A DNA stretch of 64,000 bases. Source: Flavobacterium saccharophilum. Lineage in GTDB: Bacteria; Bacteroidota; Bacteroidia; Flavobacteriales; Flavobacteriaceae. A model generated the notes under the pieces. It searched no databases, was not told where the DNA came from, and worked only from the letters and a program-made list of their open reading frames with translations. Position numbers and translations under genes: made by a program. Shown piece after piece: positions 53,388 through 62,412 of the stretch (position 1 is the first letter of the stretch; each line of letters opens with the position of its first letter). The stretch spans positions 434,001 to 498,000 of the forward strand of contig NZ_FRBY01000003.1 in NCBI RefSeq assembly GCF_900142735.1. Reading direction: 5' to 3'.

Positions 53388-55013
53388 ATGAAAAATTTTA
53401 CTCTGACAATCTTTTTAATTTCCTGCCTTACTGTTTCTTCCTTTGGATTTTCAAAGGATAAAACTCTTTCTGAAAATAAGAAAACTACTTTTTTTATTCC
53501 TGCTCCTTCTTTTGATAATTACGCAGCCCCCATTATCGACGATGCAACTGTGTTGGCTTTTTTTAAAAAGTATTCTCAATTAAAAGAGTATCAAAAAGAT
53601 GTTTCAACGCTTTACAAAGACAGATCATATAAAACAATCTGGTACGAGGGCAATGACATCAACGAATTTGGACATCTAATGTATCAAAAACTGAACTCTA
53701 CTTACGAACAAGGTGTTCAGGTCAGAATTCCGTATAAAGATAAAATAGATAAGGTTTTTGATGAAGATTTGACTGAAAAGATTTCAGATTCTGATACTGA
53801 GCTTTTATTGAGTTCCATGTATATTCTTTATGCAAAACATGTTTTTCAGGGAATGGATGCCGCTGAACAAAATAAAATAGAATGGTATTTGCCAAAGAAA
53901 AAACTTTCTTATGAGACCTTATTAGATTCTATTGTTACCAATCCCAATTTATTGGATGAAAATAATCATATTCTTTTTAGTCAATATTACAAACTTCAGA
54001 ATGTTTTAAAAAAATACAGGGAAATTGAAAAAAACAATACCTGGAAAACCATTACAATGCCAAATCCATACAAAGACTTAAGACCAGATGATACCGGAGT
54101 TACGATTCAGGACATTAGAACACGACTTTTTGTGATTGGTGACTTGGCACAGGATTCTAAAAGTAATTTTTATGATCAGGAATTAATGGATGGTGTAATG
54201 AAATACAAACTTCGCCATGTACTCACTCCAAATTATATTATTAACAAAGAGCATATTAATCAAATGAATGAGCCGGTAAGTGATCGTATCAAAACTTTGA
54301 TGCTCAATATGGAGCGTTGTCGATGGATTCCGCCAACATTAGAAAACCAGGAAGAATATGTGATGGTTAACATTCCGTCGTTCAGGCTATATTTTGTCCG
54401 AAATGGAAATTACGATGTTGTATCTAAAGTTTTCATCGGTACTCCATTAACCAAAACCGTCATCTTTAGCGGACAGATCGATCGCATTGTTTTTAGTCCG
54501 TATTGGTATGTTCCGTCAAGTATCATTAAAAATGAATTACAGTTAAAAATTGCGGAAGACAAAAATTATCTGGCGGATCATAATATGGAATGGAATGGCG
54601 GAAACGTAAGACAAAAGCCCGGTCCGGAAAACGCTTTGGGACTTGTGAAATTTATGTTTCCAAATCCAAACGATATTTACATGCACGACTCCCCTTCTAA
54701 AACCTTGTTTGGTTTTGAAAAACGCATCTTCAGTCACGGCTGTATCAATGTTGAAAAAGCAAAAGATCTTGCTGTTTCGATGATGAAAGACTATCCTGAC
54801 TGGACTCTCGATAAAATTAATGCAGCGATGAGTGGCGAAAAAGAAACACCTTTCAAGCTAACTAAAAAAATCCCAATCTATATAGGTTATTTCACTGCCT
54901 GGGTAAGTAAAGAAGGTGATATTGGATTTTTTCCTGACGTTTATGAACGTGATGTTAAACTTAACAGCTTGCTATTTCCTTTGGATACGGGGTATAAGAC
55001 AGCTAATAATTGA
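53388..55013 (+). CDS. Murein L,D-transpeptidase (YkuD/YcbB type)
   Basis: A 541-residue exported protein (signal peptide 1-22) with a long N-terminal scaffold (LKEYQKDVSTLYKDRSYKTIWY; repeated helices) and a peptidoglycan-binding-like region near 230-290. The YkuD catalytic domain follows (YVMVNIPSFRLYFVRNG, VFSPYWYVPSSI), with the active-site motif SHGCINVEKA carrying the His and Cys. It should form 3-3 crosslinks in peptidoglycan. A TAAATTTG box lies at 53276-53283. Terminator at 55063. Confidence 0.92.
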   Translation: MKNFTLTIFLISCLTVSSFGFSKDKTLSENKKTTFFIPAPSFDNYAAPIIDDATVLAFFKKYSQLKEYQKDVSTLYKDRSYKTIWYEGNDINEFGHLMYQKLNSTYEQGVQVRIPYKDKIDKVFDEDLTEKISDSDTELLLSSMYILYAKHVFQGMDAAEQNKIEWYLPKKKLSYETLLDSIVTNPNLLDENNHILFSQYYKLQNVLKKYREIEKNNTWKTITMPNPYKDLRPDDTGVTIQDIRTRLFVIGDLAQDSKSNFYDQELMDGVMKYKLRHVLTPNYIINKEHINQMNEPVSDRIKTLMLNMERCRWIPPTLENQEEYVMVNIPSFRLYFVRNGNYDVVSKVFIGTPLTKTVIFSGQIDRIVFSPYWYVPSSIIKNELQLKIAEDKNYLADHNMEWNGGNVRQKPGPENALGLVKFMFPNPNDIYMHDSPSKTLFGFEKRIFSHGCINVEKAKDLAVSMMKDYPDWTLDKINAAMSGEKETPFKLTKKIPIYIGYFTAWVSKEGDIGFFPDVYERDVKLNSLLFPLDTGYKTANN

Positions 55014-55062
55014 TTTTTTTAGAGTATAGAATGTAGAGTAAAGAATAAAGAGTATAGAGAAT

Positions 55063-55097
55063 AAACCTCCTTGAATGATATTTCTGGAGGTTTTTTT
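55063..55097 (+). terminator. Terminator of the L,D-transpeptidase gene
   Basis: AAACCTCC and GGAGGTTT pair around a 15-base loop, followed by TTTT. The T run overlaps the stop region of the convergent gene. Confidence 0.75.
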
Positions 55098-55998
55098 ATT
55101 TTTTGTAAACACTTTTTTCTGCGTATCTTTTTTTGATATAATCAGTTACTGGTCTTAATGGCTTATTATTTTCAGGATGTCTTCCGTGCGTATTAAAGAA
55201 ATCTGCTTTATCACTGCTAATTTTGGCATACCAAACAACTGCTTCGCCATTTATAAAGCAGCTTGTCGTATCGTAGACTTTTATTTTTTTAAGTCCAAAC
55301 TTACTTTCATCAAATCGTTCTATTTTTCCAGTTTTCACATCACAATCTACTTTTTCGAAATGATCATTCGACCATTGCATGCATTGTTCTTTTGGAAAAA
55401 CATAATAACTGATTCCAAATCCTAAACAAAAGACAATTAAAATGCCAGCAGCAGTCAACTTTAATTTTTTATTAAATCGATTTGGAAATTTATAAACAGA
55501 AGTTTTTTTAGCTGTTTGAATATTTTCAAAATTAGCTTCGTTTTTGTTTTCATTTTCTTCCATTCCGCTCTCATTTTCAATAATAATTGATTCTGATTTA
55601 TTCGAATCCTTATTTGAGTTATCATCTTCAAAATTATCTTCCTCTTCTTGAAATTTTCTAAAAGGTCGTGGCTTGAAATTAACTAAAATTGCAGCCATTT
55701 CAATTCTAGATTTATTATCTGTATTGCCACCTTCTAAAAAAGAAATTATAGGTTTCAATTTTCCAATATTACAATTCCCAATTGTTTTTTTTAATGACAA
55801 GCTTTCATTGGCTTCAAAAAACATTTTTATAATTTCTTCATCAATTTTACTCAGGCCTCTCTCCAAAAGTCTAAGATAAAAATCTCTCAATTGCGCCGGA
55901 GTTGGATCTGATAAAACACCAGACACATCTTCTCTAATAGCAATTTTATACTTAGCTCTAATGGCTGTTTTATAATCTTCAATAGTAAAGTTATTCAT
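55096..55998 (-). CDS. Membrane-anchored protein of unknown function
   Basis: A 300-residue protein with an N-terminal helical part (about 1-115), a strongly acidic, asparagine-rich linker (about 116-165; EEEDNFEDDNSN), one membrane helix (about 182-202; LTAAGILIVFCLGFGISYYV) and a C-terminal domain with several cysteines (KEQCMQWSNDHFEKVDCDV). No signal peptide, so the N-terminus should be cytoplasmic and the C-terminus periplasmic. I do not recognise the family. The start codon lies beside a 9-base tandem repeat. Confidence 0.72.
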   Translation of the reverse strand: MNNFTIEDYKTAIRAKYKIAIREDVSGVLSDPTPAQLRDFYLRLLERGLSKIDEEIIKMFFEANESLSLKKTIGNCNIGKLKPIISFLEGGNTDNKSRIEMAAILVNFKPRPFRKFQEEEDNFEDDNSNKDSNKSESIIIENESGMEENENKNEANFENIQTAKKTSVYKFPNRFNKKLKLTAAGILIVFCLGFGISYYVFPKEQCMQWSNDHFEKVDCDVKTGKIERFDESKFGLKKIKVYDTTSCFINGEAVVWYAKISSDKADFFNTHGRHPENNKPLRPVTDYIKKRYAEKSVYKK

Positions 55999-56309
55999 AA
56001 GCTATACGGAATTATTGGAAATATCGGAATGATCGGAAATACCGGAATTACTTAGCAATGCAGGCTTATAAACGTACTTCCTTTGTATCAGAAATTAGTT
56101 GCTGTTCTATTCGCGATAAGGACAAATGTACAAAACTAGTTCACTTAAAAAGTATGGAAAACCGTAAGACGGAGTTTATCCGGGAAGTATAAATAAAATC
56201 TTACTGTTCTACATACTTCACTTCCCAAGCAATTTGGTGTTGCTATAACAAAACTCAGAACCATTCTGAACGGCAATGCCCTTTATCTAAATTTTAAATC
56301 ATAAAAAAA
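55999..56309. other. Intergenic region with tandem repeat
   Basis: A five-unit 9-base repeat occupies 56007-56051. The rest has a small hairpin (TCAGAA-CCA-TTCTGA near 56255) but no recognised gene or clear promoter. Confidence 0.5.
56007..56051. repeat. Five-unit 9-bp tandem repeat
   Basis: CGGAATTAT, TGGAAATAT, CGGAATGAT, CGGAAATAC and CGGAATTAC follow without gaps. Units share the core GGAA. Confidence 0.85.
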
Positions 56310-56495
56310 ATGAAAACACTATTTACATTGGGAGCGTGCGCGCTATTGAGTCTTACAATTTTCTCTTGTACAAATGATGATGAAACATCAGATAACAAGT
56401 CTGCAACGGAGGTAAAAAAGGAAATTAATCCTGCGACTCCATCATATGCTGGTCCAGATGATGACCCTGTGATTATTGATCCGCCTAAAAAATGA
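56310..56495 (+). CDS. Small lipoprotein
   Basis: A 61-residue protein with a lipoprotein signal peptide (lipobox TIFSC, Cys20) and an acidic proline-rich mature part (TNDDETSDNKSA, DDDPVIIDPPKK). The acidic residues soon after the cysteine resemble Bacteroidetes lipoprotein surface-export signals, so it may be exposed outside. It has no recognisable domain. The kinase gene follows after 56 bases. Confidence 0.7.
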   Translation: MKTLFTLGACALLSLTIFSCTNDDETSDNKSATEVKKEINPATPSYAGPDDDPVIIDPPKK

Positions 56496-56551
56496 TTAAT
56501 TAAAAATTCATAATCTGTAATTAATTACTAAATTCGGGGAAAGTAACTTTT

Positions 56552-58252
56552 ATGCTACGATCCCCTTTTTTTGTTTTAATTATACTTCTTTTTCTTTCTT
56601 GTAAAGAAAAAAAAACTAGTGCAATTAAACCAAATCCAAACAAAAAAGAAGCTTCAATTTTACAAGAAAAGGCAATTTCCTATTTTCAGAAAAACAATTA
56701 CGACAGTTCCTTTTATTATTTTAATAAATCTAAAATTGTTTTTGAAAAATTAAAAGACAGTAGCAATATTGCCTTCAGTTTAATTCAAATGGGAAATATT
56801 CAGCAAGTAAATGGTGATTATTATGGAAGTAAAGAGACATTGACAGAGGCATTACCCTACATTACAAATGACAAAAATTATCTAACTGCAGTTAATAACT
56901 TTTTCGGTATTGCAGATAAAGAACTCTCTATTTATGATGATGCTATTTTTTATTATAAAGAAGCGATTAAAAATTCTAAAGACCAGTCGGCAAAACAAGC
57001 TCCAATAAATAATATTGCTGTTGTATATATAAAACAAAAAAAGTACGACAAAGCTATTTCTCTCTTACAATCAATTCTAAACAAAAAAACATCTGAAATA
57101 AGATCACAAAAAAGTAAGGGAAGAGTTTTAGATAATTTAGGCTATGCTTATTTTAAAAAAGGTTTATATGAAAAAGGATTTTTGTTCATGAATCAAGGTC
57201 TTGAATTAAGAACTCAACTTGAAGATTCGTACGGTCATATTCAAAGTTGTTTACATCTAGCTGAATATTATTCCAAAGCCGATTCTAAAAAGTCTAATGA
57301 ATATGCTCAATTAGCTTACCAAATTGCTACAAAGCTTAATAGCGTTGATGAACGATTGGAAGCCTTATCATTTTTAATGACAAACAATTCCCTTAATAAT
57401 ACAATATATGCTCAAAAATATGTTAGCTTAAACGACAGTATAATCAAAATCAGAAACAACTTCAAAAATAAATTTGCCAAAATTAAATACGATTCAAAAA
57501 AAGAGAAAGACGAAAATCAGAAACTTCGCTTAGAAAAAGCCGAAAATTTGTTATCACTTCAGGAAGCTAAATACCAAAAAATAGTGGCTGGAATTGGGAT
57601 TATCTTTTTGATTATTGTAATAGTCATTCTCGTACGATATTACAAAAATAGAAGCCGAATTGACAAAATAAAAACATCATACGATACCGAAACCCGAATT
57701 GCAAAGGATATTCATGACGAACTCGCCAACGATGTTTTTTATGCCATCACTTTTGCACAGACACAATCATTAACAAAAGAAGATATAAAAGAAACTTTAC
57801 TACAAAAACTCAATCATATTTACACTCGTGTTCGCGGAATTTCAAGAGAAAACAATACAATTGAAACCGGAACAAATTATTCCATTCATTTAAAAGAAAT
57901 GCTCTCTACTTATAATAGTGATAACACAAATGTCATTATAAATAACATTGAAAAAGTAAATTGGGATACTATTGATGAAATTAAAAAAATTACCATTCAT
58001 AGAGTATTGCAGGAATTAATGGTTAATATGAAAAAACACAGCGAAGCTTCAATAGTAGTGTTAAAGTTTGAAAGTACTGCAAATACAATCGAAATCAATT
58101 ATACAGATAATGGAAAAGGCTGCCCCAAAGATAAAATTATCAAAAATGGCTTACAAAATATGGAAAACCGTATTCTGGCCATAAAAGGAACTATTACTTT
58201 TGACTCTGAACCAGAAAAAGGATTCAAAGTAAAAATATCCATGCCTAAATAA
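56552..58252 (+). CDS. TPR sensor histidine kinase with a lipobox
   Basis: A 566-residue protein. It begins with a leader ending LLFLSC (Cys17), a lipoprotein signal, followed by TPR repeats (about 35-290; YDSSFYYFNKSKIVFEKL, YDKAISLLQSIL), a coiled coil, one membrane helix (about 345-365), and a HisKA_3-like kinase core with H-box AKDIHDELANDVF and an ATPase box with DNGKGCP. The lipid anchor and TPR part lie outside the inner membrane and the kinase inside. It is paired with the response regulator downstream (7-base gap). Confidence 0.88.
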   Translation: MLRSPFFVLIILLFLSCKEKKTSAIKPNPNKKEASILQEKAISYFQKNNYDSSFYYFNKSKIVFEKLKDSSNIAFSLIQMGNIQQVNGDYYGSKETLTEALPYITNDKNYLTAVNNFFGIADKELSIYDDAIFYYKEAIKNSKDQSAKQAPINNIAVVYIKQKKYDKAISLLQSILNKKTSEIRSQKSKGRVLDNLGYAYFKKGLYEKGFLFMNQGLELRTQLEDSYGHIQSCLHLAEYYSKADSKKSNEYAQLAYQIATKLNSVDERLEALSFLMTNNSLNNTIYAQKYVSLNDSIIKIRNNFKNKFAKIKYDSKKEKDENQKLRLEKAENLLSLQEAKYQKIVAGIGIIFLIIVIVILVRYYKNRSRIDKIKTSYDTETRIAKDIHDELANDVFYAITFAQTQSLTKEDIKETLLQKLNHIYTRVRGISRENNTIETGTNYSIHLKEMLSTYNSDNTNVIINNIEKVNWDTIDEIKKITIHRVLQELMVNMKKHSEASIVVLKFESTANTIEINYTDNGKGCPKDKIIKNGLQNMENRILAIKGTITFDSEPEKGFKVKISMPK

Positions 58253-58259
58253 ATGCCTT

Positions 58260-58928
58260 ATGTTTAAAAAAGTAATAATAGCCGAAGATCTGGATGCTAT
58301 CAGTTTAGGAATCGAGCAAGTCTTAAAAGATTTAGATATTGTTGATTTTCAACATTCAAAATATTGCGATGATGCTTTTCTTAAAATACGCGCGGCTATT
58401 CAGAAAAATGAACCGTATGATTTATTGATCAGCGATCTTTCCTTCAAGACAAATCATCGGGAAGTAAAAATTGCTAATGGTGACGAACTGGTTCAGAAAG
58501 TTCGGGAGTTACAGCCTGACATCAAAATCATCGCCTACTCTGTTGAAGATAAAAATTACCGAATTAAATCACTTTTTGATAATGCCGAAATTGATGCATT
58601 TGTATTAAAAGGCCTGAATAGCATTGAGGAATTGAAAAAAGCTATTCATATTACCTCAACTTCAGATCAAAAATTTATTTCGCCTGAAGTTGCTTCTGCA
58701 CTTCAGGAGAAAAACAATTTTGAAATAGATGATTTAGATATTCAGATTTTAAAACATTTATCATCAGGAACACCGCAGGATGAAATCATACAAATCTTTA
58801 AGGACTTGGGTATAAAACCCAACAGTAAAAGTGCCATGGAAAAAAGACTTTCTAAATTAAAAGATTTTTTCAAAGCAAACAATACCGTACAATTGGTTTT
58901 TATTGCAAAAGATCTGGGGATTATTTAA
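58260..58928 (+). CDS. Response regulator with C-terminal helix-turn-helix-like domain
   Basis: A 222-residue regulator: receiver domain with IAEDLD near the N-terminus and phosphoacceptor in LLISDLSF, then a C-terminal segment (about 155-222; LDIQILKHLSSGTPQDEII, KSAMEKRLSKLKDFFKA) resembling a LuxR-type HTH in position. It is the partner of the TPR kinase. Its targets are unknown; the lipoprotein gene at 56310 and the cluster at 59074 are close candidates. Confidence 0.85.
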   Translation: MFKKVIIAEDLDAISLGIEQVLKDLDIVDFQHSKYCDDAFLKIRAAIQKNEPYDLLISDLSFKTNHREVKIANGDELVQKVRELQPDIKIIAYSVEDKNYRIKSLFDNAEIDAFVLKGLNSIEELKKAIHITSTSDQKFISPEVASALQEKNNFEIDDLDIQILKHLSSGTPQDEIIQIFKDLGIKPNSKSAMEKRLSKLKDFFKANNTVQLVFIAKDLGII

Positions 58929-58950
58929 CCTCAGCCGCTATATAATTTAC

Positions 58951-58976
58951 AAAGCTCCTTCGGGGGCTTTTTTTAT
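58951..58976 (+). terminator. Terminator after the kinase/regulator pair
   Basis: AAAGCTCC-TTCG-GGGGCTTT with one G-T pair and a following T run. Confidence 0.85.
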
Positions 58977-59037
58977 TTCTGAAAATTAATAATTTAGAGA
59001 TTATGGATTTCCGTAAAATACTGGTTTTAAATAGGTT

Positions 59038-59045
59038 TAAGTTTG
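59038..59045 (+). promoter_or_regulatory. -7 box of the seven-gene cluster promoter
   Basis: TAAGTTTG, exact TAnnTTTG, between the terminator at 58951 and the first small gene; leader of about 22 bases. Confidence 0.5.
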
Positions 59046-59073
59046 GATTATAAATCAAATTAAAATCAAAATT

Positions 59074-59232
59074 ATGAAAAAATTAGTCGTTTTATTTAGT
59101 CTGTTCTTCCTGGTTCTGGGAGGTAGTATTGAAGCACAAAGTGGTCATTATAAAAATGGAAAAGGAAGTTCTCATAAAGGAGGAAAGTACAAAAATTCGA
59201 GTACCCATAACCACTATAAAAAAAGAAAATAA
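59074..59232 (+). CDS. Small secreted His/Lys/Gly-rich protein
   Basis: A 52-residue frame from ATG 59074 to TAA 59232. It has a signal peptide (MKKLVVLFSLFFLVLGGSIE, cleavage near EAQ) and a basic mature part with HYKNGKGSSHKGGKYKN and HNHYKKRK. A longer frame on the same strand in another phase begins inside it at 59129 and is rejected, since the DUF4236 homology begins only at 59246. Function unknown; metal or polyanion binding is possible from composition. It leads the tight gene row up to 63477. Confidence 0.65.
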   Translation: MKKLVVLFSLFFLVLGGSIEAQSGHYKNGKGSSHKGGKYKNSSTHNHYKKRK

Positions 59233-59245
59233 CATTTCTAAAATC

Positions 59246-59476
59246 ATGGGATTTCGATTTCAAAAGAGAATTACACTTGGAGGAGGACTTGGATTAAATA
59301 TTAGTAAATCCGGAATTTCTCCAAGTTTAAGAACAAAAATGGGAACATTTAGCAAAAACGGTTATTCTGTAAAAACAGGTATATCTGGATTGAGATACCA
59401 AAATAGCGGCTGTATTGTATTGTTTGCCTTTACAGGAATCATAACATTTTTAATTTTCACACTAAAACATTTATAA
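59246..59476 (+). CDS. DUF4236 protein with membrane helix
   Basis: A 76-residue protein starting MGFRFQKRITLGGGLGLNIS, with KSGISPSLRTKMGTFSKNGY and GISGLRYQNSGC, matching the DUF4236 domain (MGFRFRK...NLSKSG...). A C-terminal hydrophobic segment (about 55-72) suggests membrane attachment. The start at 59246 is chosen over an upstream GTG/ATG in the same frame because the domain begins there. Function unknown. Confidence 0.8.
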   Translation: MGFRFQKRITLGGGLGLNISKSGISPSLRTKMGTFSKNGYSVKTGISGLRYQNSGCIVLFAFTGIITFLIFTLKHL

Positions 59477-59478
59477 TC

Positions 59479-59811
59479 ATGGGATATAGAAAAGGATATT
59501 ATAAAAAAGATGGAACTTATGTTCAAGGGCATTTCGCTAATACAAGGTCAAGATCTTTTACAAAGAAAAATAGCGGATGTATACTTATTTTTTTATTATC
59601 ACTATTAATAGGATCTGTAATTTCTTGCTCAGAATCTTCAGATACATCAAATGGATCAAGCAACACTTCAAACTCAAATTGCCCGACCAAAACCTGCGGC
59701 GATTTTTCATCTCAAGCTGCAGCACAATCAACTTACAACAACAACAAAAAATGCTATAAAAATTTGGATTCTGATGGAGACGGAATAGCATGCGAAAATT
59801 TAGGCAAATAA
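59479..59811 (+). CDS. Membrane-anchored Excalibur calcium-binding domain protein
   Basis: A 110-residue protein: basic N-terminus (MGYRKGYYKKDGTYVQGHF), one membrane helix (about 33-50; ILIFLLSLLIGSVISC), a Ser/Asn-rich linker and a C-terminal Excalibur domain (CPTKTCGDFSSQAAAQ and the loop DSDGDGIACE). The Excalibur loop binds calcium like a short EF hand. The cysteine after the helix could be a lipobox, but the basic 30-residue N-terminus is long for one. It starts two bases after the DUF4236 stop. Confidence 0.82.
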   Translation: MGYRKGYYKKDGTYVQGHFANTRSRSFTKKNSGCILIFLLSLLIGSVISCSESSDTSNGSSNTSNSNCPTKTCGDFSSQAAAQSTYNNNKKCYKNLDSDGDGIACENLGK

Positions 59812-59823
59812 AAATCTAAAACA

Positions 59824-60219
59824 ATGATAACACTAGAACTAAAAAGTCACTTCCTAAGATTATATCAAATGGCATTATCGGATGATCAATTTGATGTATT
59901 AGAACTGCAAATGATGTATCATTTTGCCGATGAAAGAGGAATTCCAAGAGAAGAACTGGATAAACTTTTTCTAAATCCAATTAATACAGAGCTTATTATT
60001 CCTGAAGAATTAAATACCCGAATAGAATATTTATATGATTTTACAAGAATCATTTGGGCCGATGGAAAAATTACAGATGACGAATTAAACATGCTTAAAA
60101 AGTATTGTAGGAAATTCAATTTTTTGGATGAAAACATAAATGAACTTTCTTCTTACCTCATCGATTGTGTTCAAAAAGACATTCAGAAAGAAGAAATTAT
60201 TAGTCAATTAAATTCTTAA
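59824..60219 (+). CDS. TerB-like protein
   Basis: A 131-residue helical cytoplasmic protein. The segment IIWADGKITDDELNMLKKYCRKFNF is the TerB-like signature (A-D-G-x-x-x-x-E-E type), with a related first half (MALSDDQFDVLELQMMYHFADERG). TerB domains occur in stress-response and tellurite-resistance gene sets, often with vWA partners. A vWA-like lipoprotein is encoded two genes downstream. Confidence 0.7.
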   Translation: MITLELKSHFLRLYQMALSDDQFDVLELQMMYHFADERGIPREELDKLFLNPINTELIIPEELNTRIEYLYDFTRIIWADGKITDDELNMLKKYCRKFNFLDENINELSSYLIDCVQKDIQKEEIISQLNS

Positions 60220-60222
60220 GTT

Positions 60223-61491
60223 ATGAAATCACTTACCCAATTATTCAGTATAAAAAAAGCTGAAGATTCTCCTGTCAAAACTTTTGATGACAATGAAGAA
60301 GATAGAGAACAAATAAGAATAACCTATTATCAAAGTGGTTTTGCTGCATCAGTAAAAGCAACTGGGAAACCAATTGTTTTAAAAGCATGTTTACAGAATC
60401 TCTATATGAGTTTTGAAGATCAATGCCGCAAGCAAAAACTTGAGCAAGATCGCTTAAAGCAGCCTTATCGTGAAGAGCAGGAAAAAAACAGAACGGAACT
60501 TAAAAAATCTGAAGCCGCAATAGGAATTTTCGAAAAGAAAGAACAGGATATTAATGATGAAATTGACCAAATAAAAAATGATATTATCGAAGTCAAACGT
60601 AATCCTGATAAATACGGTATTGAAGATGGTAAAGGCTTAAAAGCACAATTTTATATTGGTTTATTTTTATTATTCCCAATAACTCTTTATTTATTAGTCT
60701 TTTATATTTCGGCGTCGTATTCTGCTTTTTTCAAGGAATTTGCAAATGATAGTTTGACAGCTGCCATTTTTGATGCAGATGCTTTAACAAATTCTTTTAA
60801 AGCAAGTTGGCTTGAAGGTGTTTTAGTGATTACGATTCCGTTTGTATTTATGGGATTAGGTTATGTAATTCATATGGTTCAAAAAGAAAAAGGTATTAAG
60901 AACATCTTTAGAATAATTGGATTATTTGTAACAACATTTTTATTTGATGCTCTTTTGGCGTATCAAATTGAAAAAAAGATTTACGAGTTTAACAAAACAA
61001 CAGATTCTGCTCCTTACAATTTAAATATTGCATTAGGCGAAGCTGAATTTTGGATGATCATATTCGCAGGATTTGTAGTTTATATTATTTGGGGACTTGT
61101 TTTTGATTTTGTAATGAAAGAATTTGAAAACATTGATAAAATCAGGGCTTTCATAAGAGGTAAAAAAGAAAAACAAATAGACTTAAATAAAGTGAAGGTT
61201 GATGTTATTGCTAAAATCAATGATTTTAAACAACAGGTGATTACTATCAATGGAAAAATTTCAGAATTACAGTCTAAAATTGATGGCTTTGTTTTTCCTG
61301 TCAAAGAATATCTTCATTATCATCACCAGTATAAAGAAGGTTGGTTCCAGGCAATTAACACTGAAATAGCTTTACCACACAAAGAAAAAGTAGAATTGTT
61401 GGAAGGTTGCGAAGACTTATCCGAAGAGCACCTTGGTAAACTGAATTTAGTTGACCCCGACTTTCAACATTTAGTATACTCTAAAAACTAG
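60223..61491 (+). CDS. Coiled-coil protein with four membrane helices
   Basis: A 422-residue inner membrane protein. A charged coiled coil (about 65-130; rich in E, K, Q) leads to four hydrophobic segments (about 143-168, 198-218, 229-248, 275-298), followed by a second coiled coil (about 320-355) and a short C-terminal domain. Both ends should be cytoplasmic. I do not recognise the family. Three-base and four-base spacings to the TerB-like and vWA-like genes suggest that they act together. Confidence 0.72.
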   Translation: MKSLTQLFSIKKAEDSPVKTFDDNEEDREQIRITYYQSGFAASVKATGKPIVLKACLQNLYMSFEDQCRKQKLEQDRLKQPYREEQEKNRTELKKSEAAIGIFEKKEQDINDEIDQIKNDIIEVKRNPDKYGIEDGKGLKAQFYIGLFLLFPITLYLLVFYISASYSAFFKEFANDSLTAAIFDADALTNSFKASWLEGVLVITIPFVFMGLGYVIHMVQKEKGIKNIFRIIGLFVTTFLFDALLAYQIEKKIYEFNKTTDSAPYNLNIALGEAEFWMIIFAGFVVYIIWGLVFDFVMKEFENIDKIRAFIRGKKEKQIDLNKVKVDVIAKINDFKQQVITINGKISELQSKIDGFVFPVKEYLHYHHQYKEGWFQAINTEIALPHKEKVELLEGCEDLSEEHLGKLNLVDPDFQHLVYSKN

Positions 61492-61495
61492 TACG

Positions 61496-62401
61496 ATGAA
61501 AAATATTTTCAAAACAATACTAATGGCTGTATTATTAGTTTCTATTTTTTCATGCAAACAAGATACTCATAAATATGAGAACGAAATTTCCATTAAAAAC
61601 TATGGAGCAGAAAATTACAACCTCAGCATCCTAATCGATTTATCAGATAGAATTAGCCTTAAAAAAAATCCAAATCCAACGATGGAATATTTTCAAAGAG
61701 ATTTGGGTTATATAAAATCAGTTTCTGAAACTTTTACACAGCATTTAAAAGAAAAAAGGATAAGGCAAATTGATGACAAAATGCAATTGTTTTTTAATCC
61801 GGAACCTTTAGATCCAAAAATTAATTCAATCTCTAAAGATCTAAGAATTGTCATTGATAAAAATAATGCATCAAAAGGTTTTCTAAACTCTATAAATGCA
61901 AATTATACCGCACAAACTTCCAAAATTTACACCTCAGCGATAAAAGATGATAATTATATAGGGTCTGATATTTGGAGCTTTTTCGACAATAAAGTAAAAG
62001 ATCAATGTATTGAAAATGGATATCGAAATATACTTATTGTTCTTACTGATGGCTATATATATTATGATGGTACTTTAATAAAAGAAAAAAATAGAAGTAC
62101 TTATATTACTCCGGAACTTATTCGCAAAAATGGTTTAAACACTCAGGATTGGGAAAAGAAAATAAAAGATCAGGATTTTGGATTCATTAAAATAAATAGT
62201 GATTTATCTAATCTCGAAGTTTTAGTCTTAGGAATAAACCCAAGTAAAAGCAATCCATACGAAGAAAAAATAATAAAAGCATATTGGACTAAATGGTTTG
62301 CCGAAATGAACATAAAACATTTTGAAATTAAAAATGCCGATTTACCATCGAATATGGACAAAATCATCAATGACTTTATATTAAAAAAACAACAAATCTA
62401 A
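61496..62401 (+). CDS. vWA-like lipoprotein
   Basis: A 301-residue lipoprotein (lipobox VSIFSC, Cys20). The mature part has a Rossmann-like pattern with LSILIDLSDRIS (45-54) and ILIVLTDGYIYYDG, reminiscent of vWA domains, in which DxSxS and a later T-D-G bind the metal. Here the first motif reads D-L-S-D-R, so the canonical MIDAS is incomplete. A regulatory or adhesion role outside the inner membrane is possible. It lies between the membrane coiled-coil protein and the nuclease-domain protein. Confidence 0.65.
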   Translation: MKNIFKTILMAVLLVSIFSCKQDTHKYENEISIKNYGAENYNLSILIDLSDRISLKKNPNPTMEYFQRDLGYIKSVSETFTQHLKEKRIRQIDDKMQLFFNPEPLDPKINSISKDLRIVIDKNNASKGFLNSINANYTAQTSKIYTSAIKDDNYIGSDIWSFFDNKVKDQCIENGYRNILIVLTDGYIYYDGTLIKEKNRSTYITPELIRKNGLNTQDWEKKIKDQDFGFIKINSDLSNLEVLVLGINPSKSNPYEEKIIKAYWTKWFAEMNIKHFEIKNADLPSNMDKIINDFILKKQQI

Positions 62402-62412
62402 ATTTTACTATT

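Noticed and set aside
56007..56051. Collagen-like Gly-X-X coding repeat
   Set aside because: A stop codon follows directly and no plausible start lies upstream in that frame.
59129..59245. Upstream extension of the DUF4236 gene
   Set aside because: The extension overlaps a signal-peptide-bearing small gene in another phase, and the DUF4236 pattern begins at 59246.
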